From assembly GCA_002070955.1 (NCBI GenBank), contig MWEK01000002.1, forward strand, positions 91,956 through 155,955: a stretch of DNA of 64,000 bases, given 5' to 3'. Below are positions 58,992-64,000 of this stretch, piece after piece. The notes below the pieces were generated by a model that saw only the letters and a program-made list of their open reading frames with translations, searched no databases and was not told where the DNA came from. The DNA is from Planctomycetes bacterium ADurb.Bin069. Lineage in GTDB: Bacteria; Planctomycetota; UBA8108; UBA8890; UBA8898. Both the position numbers and the translations under genes were made by a program. Within the stretch, counting starts at the first letter, position 1. Each line of letters starts with the position of its first letter.

Positions 58992-59134
58992 GGAGGCAAA
59001 CCGGAGACCGAGGCACCATGTACGCTTTTATGGGACAAACCGGCAACCTGTGGAGGCCCTTAAGAGCCTCCGCCTTCGGCTCCTGTCGTGCGTCTCCGCG
59101 ACCGTACGTCCTGTTGGTCTCCGGTTTCACCTCC
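58992..59134 (-). ncRNA. Structured RNA element B (candidate small RNA)
   Basis: On the minus strand AAACCGGAGACC (59127-59116) pairs perfectly with GGTCTCCGGTTT (59009-58998). The stem continues past a small internal loop as GGAGG/CCTCC (59134-59130 with 58996-58992), 17 pairs in all. Inside are a GGAGGC/GCCTCC hairpin (59071-59066 with 59057-59052) and an adjacent GCCGAAGGC hairpin. Shared with element A are a 5' block GGAGACC-N2-CAG-N2-C, then TACGG, and a 3' block with GCGTA and CGG(G)TCTCCGG. No T-run terminator follows. No known class was recognised. Confidence 0.6.
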
Positions 59135-59140
59135 ACCCCT

Positions 59141-59168
59141 ACTTTACCACGGCGCGACGAATTGTCAA
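59141..59168 (-). promoter_or_regulatory. Promoter of RNA element B
   Basis: The minus strand reads TTGACA (59168-59163), 16 bases, TAAAGT (59146-59141). A second TTGACA lies seven bases further upstream (59175-59170). The predicted start, near 59134, coincides with the foot of the extended stem of element B. Confidence 0.55.
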
Positions 59169-59229
59169 GTGTCAACTGCACGCTTAAACAGAATTCACGC
59201 CGCCGCCGTAAAAACCGGAGGCGAAGATC

Positions 59230-60222
59230 TTACCGCAGGACTTCGATGGGCAGCGCCACCAGGTCGTAGCCGGTGACCTCGTCTGGATAATCCGTCGCGG
59301 TCTCGGCGTAAACGACGAGCGTGTAGTATCCCGCCCGAAGCGCGTCGGGCAGAAAGAGCGTGCCGCTTGCGAAGGGCTCGTCCCGCCACCCCACCCTGAA
59401 ATTCTGTGTGAAGGCGACGTTGCCCAGAGAGCTGTGCGCGGCGGCGGCGGGACTCCCGTCGTAAAAAAGCCCCGTCTGGAGGCGTACAAGCGGTGCCGCG
59501 GTGGACTGCTCTCCAACCGCGAGGAGCCGGACGTCGACAAGGAACTTCGCGCCGGGGACCGACTGGATCTTGACGACACGGAAGCTCGGGGCGTTGGCGG
59601 TGCCGACAGTCTCGTAGACCCTCTTCCCGTTGACCAAGAGTTCGTTGACGATGAAGTTGAACGTGAACTCTGCGGGACGAGCGAGAGGGAGAACCGTCTC
59701 GTACTCCCACGCGGGCGCCTGCGCCGTGATGCTGAAACCGCCCGCGGCGTTCTCCAGCATGAAGAAGCTCCAGAACGCCTCGTAGCTGCTGAATGGACTC
59801 CCTGCCGACTCCGACCCGCCGAGAAGGCCGAGTTCGACCACGACGGGCAACGCGAGGTTGTACGGGCTCGTCGACGAGTTGACCCAAACGACGTACTCGC
59901 TGTCGTCGCCGAACCTGAGGGTGATGTCGCCGCCGCCCGCGTCCTCCGCCTCGTCCGCGTTCCAGAACGCGGCCAGATACTGGCTGCGATCCCACCCGTC
60001 CAGATTGAAACCCGGCACCAGGTATCCCGGGTCGGGCAGCCCCGTGCGGCCTCCGATCACGTCCAGATACGAGTCCAGGAACCCCTGCATGGACTCGGCC
60101 GCCGCCCGCTCGCGCGCCTGAAGCTTCGCCTCGCTGGGGCCGCGGTGGCGATGGTGGCCGTCCTTGCACCCCCCGATCAGCACCACGACGCACAACGCCG
60201 ACACGAAGGCTGAAATTTTCAT
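59230..60222 (-). CDS. Lipoprotein of unknown function
   Basis: The 330-residue protein has a clear lipoprotein signal (VVVLIGGC, then a His-rich KDGHHRHRG). The rest is beta-rich with aromatic residues, including FGDDSEYVVWVNSSTSPYNL, FTFNFIVNELLVNGKRVYET and LRAGYYTLVVYAETATDYPD. This suggests an immunoglobulin- or jelly-roll-like surface domain. No family is recognised. GAGGAG precedes ATG 60222. It follows the addA gene by 47 bases on the same strand and may be cotranscribed with it, although function does not suggest a link. Confidence 0.7.
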   Translation of the reverse strand: MKISAFVSALCVVVLIGGCKDGHHRHRGPSEAKLQARERAAAESMQGFLDSYLDVIGGRTGLPDPGYLVPGFNLDGWDRSQYLAAFWNADEAEDAGGGDITLRFGDDSEYVVWVNSSTSPYNLALPVVVELGLLGGSESAGSPFSSYEAFWSFFMLENAAGGFSITAQAPAWEYETVLPLARPAEFTFNFIVNELLVNGKRVYETVGTANAPSFRVVKIQSVPGAKFLVDVRLLAVGEQSTAAPLVRLQTGLFYDGSPAAAAHSSLGNVAFTQNFRVGWRDEPFASGTLFLPDALRAGYYTLVVYAETATDYPDEVTGYDLVALPIEVLR

Positions 60223-60269
60223 GGAACTCTCCTCATGCATTCGCGTCCGCACCATCACCCTATTCAACC

Positions 60270-63200
60270 TTAGGACACGCGGGCGCCGGAGTCAAGCTCC
60301 GCGCCCGCGCCCCCCGTCAGCGCGCGCTCCGCCACCAGCGCGTCGAGGCGTCGCGCGAGCTCCGGAAACGGCGCGCCGCATTCAGGCACCGGCACGATCG
60401 CGCGGGCCGAAAGAAAGACGAAAGCCGCGGCGGCGATCGGGCGCTTCCAAATGGCCTGGAGCGCCCAGCTATAGGCGATAAGCTGAGGCGCGTAGGATTC
60501 GGCGCGCGCGGGCGCGTCCCGCGCCGCGATGCGGTCCGTCTTGAAGTCCAGAATCTCCAGGCCGTCGTCCCCGCGCCACACGGCATCGATCCGGCCCCGC
60601 AAGAGCACGGGAGTTCCCCGCGCGCCCGCCCGGGCGAAGAAGGGGACCTCCCGCCGCACGCGTTCGGGCTCGGTTGCCCAGCGCGCGCCCTGGGGCGTCG
60701 CCAGGAACCACCTGAGCCCGTCGAAATCGATGCCGCCTCTGTGGGCCGGCTGAAAAACGCCCTCTTCGACCAGCCGTTCGAACTCGGCGTCGAGGTCGCG
60801 GGCGCGCAAATCCATGTGCCGAAGGAAAAGATGCGCCAGCAGCCCGCGCTCGCGGCCCTCGATCGCATCGCGCCGCTGCATGAACTCGGGGACGGGCAGC
60901 GGCACGGATGCCGGGTTCTCCCTCGCGGGCGGCGCCGCGGCTTCCGTTCCGAGTTCCGTCGCCTTGAGCGACGCGAGCCTGCGCGTGTCCTCCTCGTGCT
61001 CGTAACGGTGAAGGAGGATCGCTTGCATCTTTTCGACGGCCGGATCCGCCGCCGCCGCCTTCGGCGCGCTGTCGGCCGCCTCCGCGCGCTCCGGAGGCGG
61101 CACGGACTGGTGGAACTCCCAGGCGAGGAGGCCCGCCCCGCCGATCTCCGGGTCCGCCGCCAGGCGCCCCAGCGCCCGGCACACCCACGCGAGGGGCTGC
61201 GCGCCGCGCACGAGCGCGTGGTCCGGAATCCGCGCCCCGCCGTCGGGTTGCTCGAAATGCGCCGCGAGCGCCTCCTGATCGCCGCTGCCCACGATGATCA
61301 GCCGCTCGCGGGCCCTGGTGAACGCCACGTAAAGGAGCCGCATCTCTTCCGCCAGAAGCTCGCGCTTCTTGCGGGCGCACACCAGCAGGTGGCGCGCCGT
61401 CGGGTAGTGAACGCCCCCCGCCGCATCCGGCGCCCTCAGACCGATGCCCAACACCCGGTCGCACACGACGCGCGCCGAGAGATCGCTCAGGTTGAAGCGC
61501 CGCCCCATGTCCGCCGCCACCACGACGGGCCACTCCAGGCCCTTGCTCTGGTGAATGCTCGCGAGGCGCACCGCGTCCTGGACGTCTTCCTCCACCGCCG
61601 CCCCGAACTCGCGGTCCTGCTCCCTGCGGGCCTCCAGAAAGCGCACGAAGCGCCGCAGGCCTTGAGCGGCGAAGGAGGCAAACCGCCGCGCGCTCTCCAG
61701 AAACGCAATGACGTGCGCCCGCCGCCGCGCCGCGCGGGGCAGCGACGCGACGTAGGCCAGGTAGCCGCTCTCGGCGACGATTCTCCCGAGCGCTTCGCCG
61801 AGCGGGAGTTCGCGGGCATACCGGCGCCAGCGGGCCAGCTTCGCCCTGAAGCTCCCAAGCCGCTCGTCCAGCGCCGCGTCCCCCGTCGCGCCCTCCAAGG
61901 CGAGGGCGTGGAACGGGTCCGCCGCGCCGCCCGCGGCGCGCACCGCCGCGAGCTCCTCCACCGCGAAGCCGCCGAAGGGGCTCCGCAGCACCGCGGCCAG
62001 CGGAATATCCTGGCGCGGATTGTCGAGGGTCGCGACGAGGGCCAGCAGGTCGCGAACCTCGATCTGCTCGAAGGGATCGCCGCTCGGCGGTCCCACGACC
62101 GGAATGCCCGCCTCCGCCAGGACGCGCGTGTACGCCTCCGCGCGGCCCTTGACCGCGCGCAGGAGAATCGCGCAATCGCTCCAGGCAAGCGGCCGGCCCT
62201 CGGCGCCCACCGTTACCCCCGCGCGGCGCAATCGGACCAACTCCCGCGCAACGACCCGCGCCTCGCGCTCGGCGCGCTCCAGGTCGCCGTCGCCATCCTC
62301 CCCGCCCCCGGTTTGCGTTTCGCCCCCGTCGGGCAGCCCGGCGGAGCGGTCCGCCAGAACGTGCAGCGCCGCGAAAGGCGCCCCGAACACGTTGTCCCCC
62401 TCGGGCTCCGCCCGCGCGGCCCGCAGCTCGGCGGAGGCATCGAAACCGATGCCGTCCAGGGCGCCGGACATCAAGTACGCGAAGATGCCGTTGATCACCT
62501 TGATGAGGCCGGCCCGGCAGCGGAAGTTCTCCTGGAGCGGCACCCAACGGCCGACGCCGGCCGCCCGAATCCGCCCGGCGAAGATGGCCGGCTCGCCCAA
62601 CCTGAAACGGTAGATGCTCTGCTTGAGGTCGCCCACGCAGAACAGGTTGCCGCGCGCCACCGCGCCGAGCAGCTTGTCTTGGAGCGGGTTCACGTCCTGG
62701 AACTCATCGACGAGAATTTCGACGAAATGCTCCCGGAGCCTCGCGGCGACGTCCGCGCCGAGCTTCTCTCCGCCGGCGAGAAGCTCCAGCGCCAAACGCT
62801 CCAAGTCGTTGAAGCTCAGGAATTCCAGCGCCGCCCGGCGCCGCCTGAACTCGATCCGAAAGCGCGCGACGGCTTCCAGAAGGGCCGCGCCCGGCGCCGC
62901 GACGATCTGCGCGCCGCGCCGGAGCTGCGCCTCGGACTGAGCCGCGAGTTTGGCCAAGACGTCGCTTTTGAAAGCCTCGCGCGCGGCGTCCACCGCGCGG
63001 CGAGCGCGCTCCTTGTCCGGCTCCAGCTCGGTCTCGACCCGCGGCGCGGGAAGGCGGCCCAAGGGCAGGTCCGCCAGCGCCGCGCGCAGCCCCTCGAAAT
63101 CCCGGTGGCGCGCGCGCAACGCCTCCGCCGCATCGGCGATTTCCTCGATATACACCGCGTAAGCGGCGAGCTTCGCTGTCAGGCCGCGCACGAACCGGCC

Positions 63201-63866
63201 GGTCTCGCGCGCCTGGGCCACGGCCCGGTCAACCTCCGCCTCGAGATACGCGCGAAACTCCTCGACCGGGAATTCGCCGGCGGCCGTGCGCGCGCGCTGC
63301 TCCTCCAGCCACGCATCGCCTTCGGGCATGGAATCGGCGAGTTCCGCGATGCGGCGCACGAGCGCGACGTAAAGGCCCACTCCGCCGTCGCAGTACTCGT
63401 TGACGAAGGTCCTGGTGCGCGCATCGCGCGCCAGCAACTCTCCGGCGATGTCCCGCGCCGTCTCCTCGGCCAGAAGCTCGGCCTCGTCACGCTGCTGGAC
63501 GCGCATCCGTCCGGGAAGGCCCGCCGCAAGGCTGTGTTCCTTGAGCACCCTGAGGCAAAAGGCATGAATGGTGCTGATCCAGGCCCGCTCCAGGCGCAGG
63601 TTTTGAGCCCGCAGGTCCGCGCCGCCCTCGGCCGCGAGGCTCTTGCGCAGATCCTCGGCGATGCGCGTTTTGAGCTCCCGGGCGGCGCTGTCCGTGAACG
63701 TAATGACGAGCAGCCGGTCGATGGGCACGCCCGACTTCAAATGCCTGAGGACGCGGGCCGTCAGGACGGCCGTCTTGCCGGCTCCGGCCCCCGCGGACAC
63801 GGCCACGTCGCCGCCCGCGGCTTCAATGGCGCGTCTCTGGGCTTCCGTCCAGGCGATCTCAGCCAC
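60270..63866 (-). CDS. addA: ATP-dependent helicase/nuclease AddA
   Basis: The 1,198-residue UvrD-type helicase with C-terminal nuclease works with AddB in double-strand-break end resection. Helicase motifs: SAGAGAGKTAVLTARVL (I), LVITFTDSAARELKTRI (Ia), LVDEFQDVNPLQDKLL (II), GDLKQSIYRFRLGEPAIF (III), IHQSKGLEWPVVVAADMG (V) and LYVAFTRARERLIIVG (VI). The C-terminal RecB-type nuclease motif appears as GRIDAVW, then LEILDFKTDR. GTG 63866 is preceded by GGGAGG and overlaps the addB stop by eight bases, so the pair is coupled. Confidence 0.93.
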   Translation of the reverse strand: MAEIAWTEAQRRAIEAAGGDVAVSAGAGAGKTAVLTARVLRHLKSGVPIDRLLVITFTDSAARELKTRIAEDLRKSLAAEGGADLRAQNLRLERAWISTIHAFCLRVLKEHSLAAGLPGRMRVQQRDEAELLAEETARDIAGELLARDARTRTFVNEYCDGGVGLYVALVRRIAELADSMPEGDAWLEEQRARTAAGEFPVEEFRAYLEAEVDRAVAQARETGRFVRGLTAKLAAYAVYIEEIADAAEALRARHRDFEGLRAALADLPLGRLPAPRVETELEPDKERARRAVDAAREAFKSDVLAKLAAQSEAQLRRGAQIVAAPGAALLEAVARFRIEFRRRRAALEFLSFNDLERLALELLAGGEKLGADVAARLREHFVEILVDEFQDVNPLQDKLLGAVARGNLFCVGDLKQSIYRFRLGEPAIFAGRIRAAGVGRWVPLQENFRCRAGLIKVINGIFAYLMSGALDGIGFDASAELRAARAEPEGDNVFGAPFAALHVLADRSAGLPDGGETQTGGGEDGDGDLERAEREARVVARELVRLRRAGVTVGAEGRPLAWSDCAILLRAVKGRAEAYTRVLAEAGIPVVGPPSGDPFEQIEVRDLLALVATLDNPRQDIPLAAVLRSPFGGFAVEELAAVRAAGGAADPFHALALEGATGDAALDERLGSFRAKLARWRRYARELPLGEALGRIVAESGYLAYVASLPRAARRRAHVIAFLESARRFASFAAQGLRRFVRFLEARREQDREFGAAVEEDVQDAVRLASIHQSKGLEWPVVVAADMGRRFNLSDLSARVVCDRVLGIGLRAPDAAGGVHYPTARHLLVCARKKRELLAEEMRLLYVAFTRARERLIIVGSGDQEALAAHFEQPDGGARIPDHALVRGAQPLAWVCRALGRLAADPEIGGAGLLAWEFHQSVPPPERAEAADSAPKAAAADPAVEKMQAILLHRYEHEEDTRRLASLKATELGTEAAAPPARENPASVPLPVPEFMQRRDAIEGRERGLLAHLFLRHMDLRARDLDAEFERLVEEGVFQPAHRGGIDFDGLRWFLATPQGARWATEPERVRREVPFFARAGARGTPVLLRGRIDAVWRGDDGLEILDFKTDRIAARDAPARAESYAPQLIAYSWALQAIWKRPIAAAAFVFLSARAIVPVPECGAPFPELARRLDALVAERALTGGAGAELDSGARVS

Positions 63867-64000
63867 GGCCGCCCTCCCGGGCCGGCGCGGCCCCGAGCGC
63901 CGCCAGCACCTCCTCGACGCCGAGCGTCGCGTGGCGGGCGTACCTCTCGCCCGGACCGAAGCGCTCGAAGCGGCACACCGCGCCGAAACGGCAGCGGCTG
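63859..64000 (-). CDS. addB: C-terminus of AddB-type nuclease subunit (partial)
   Basis: The last 46 codons of a gene entering from the right edge. The visible protein begins SRCRFGAVCRFERFG, matching the C-terminal iron-sulfur cysteine cluster (C-x2-C-x5-C, then RF) of AddB-type PD-(D/E)XK nucleases; the first cysteine would lie just beyond the window. Its stop overlaps the addA start by eight bases. Position directly upstream of addA agrees with the usual addB-addA order. Confidence 0.75.
   Translation of the reverse strand, partial: SRCRFGAVCRFERFGPGERYARHATLGVEEVLAALGAAPAREGGRG

Noticed and set aside
58998..59127. The plus strand of element B contains CCGGCAACC, reminiscent of SAM-I riboswitches.
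   Set aside because: The other conserved SAM-I parts are missing, the G-U pair in element A favours the minus strand, and no plus-strand gene follows.
58732..59134. Elements A and B as two 5S rRNA genes, or as parts of RNase P RNA or tmRNA, judged by size and closed terminal stems.
   Set aside because: The conserved core sequences of 5S (such as GCCGAACTC), RNase P RNA and tmRNA are not found on either strand.

Overview
The window is about 70% G+C and bacterial. Its gene types point to Planctomycetota or a close PVC-group relative: a MoxR/DUF58/BatA-like operon mixed with exported squalene-cyclase-like (alpha/alpha toroid) proteins, a Tat-exported Gfo/Idh/MocA oxidoreductase, a ThuA+DUF1080 protein, a DUF5107+TPR protein, a long pentapeptide-repeat protein and a glycine-rich lipoprotein. 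This is inference from gene content; no rRNA is present to settle it. GTG starts and 4-base ATGA/GTGA overlaps are common.

Layout. Left edge: the start of a secreted protein, then corC-like and recO (minus strand). 2.5-18.6 kb: a ten-gene minus-strand operon running from a MoxR ATPase through DUF58, two VWA/membrane proteins, a PQQ-like propeller, two toroid proteins and large coiled-coil envelope proteins. 18.7-26.2 kb: glpK-glpF, a Tat oxidoreductase, then guaB-ribH-nusB-ftsY as a tightly packed plus-strand operon. 26.2-33.98 kb: a very large glycine-rich lipoprotein, divergent from a membrane-anchored toroid protein, nnrE and a PDZ protein. 34-39.5 kb: two sigma54-activator-like proteins, one apparently catalytically dead, then a pentapeptide-repeat protein and a lipid-methyltransferase-like enzyme. 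39.5-47.7 kb: a carbohydrate-flavoured run (ThuA/DUF1080, DUF5107-TPR, an unknown secreted protein, and an SSS symporter with a small coupled membrane subunit). 47.8-49.8 kb: a C69 dipeptidase and an HU protein.

49.85-52.88 kb is clearly lower in G+C. It holds an atypical lipoprotein gene and gene debris and ends exactly at the 3' end of a tRNA-Arg(UCU) gene, which looks like the remnant of an acquired island. 53-56.5 kb carries a lipoprotein hydrolase, an aldose epimerase, thiE and a KDPG-type aldolase. 56.6-58.6 kb encodes a 682-residue protein of unknown function.

The most interesting stretch is 58.7-59.2 kb. Two related, strongly structured RNA elements lie in tandem on the minus strand. 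Each has its own TTGACA promoter whose predicted start falls at the foot of a terminal stem. They look like a pair of paralogous small RNAs, or less likely leader elements, of a kind I do not recognise. The window ends with a lipoprotein and the addBA nuclease/helicase genes.
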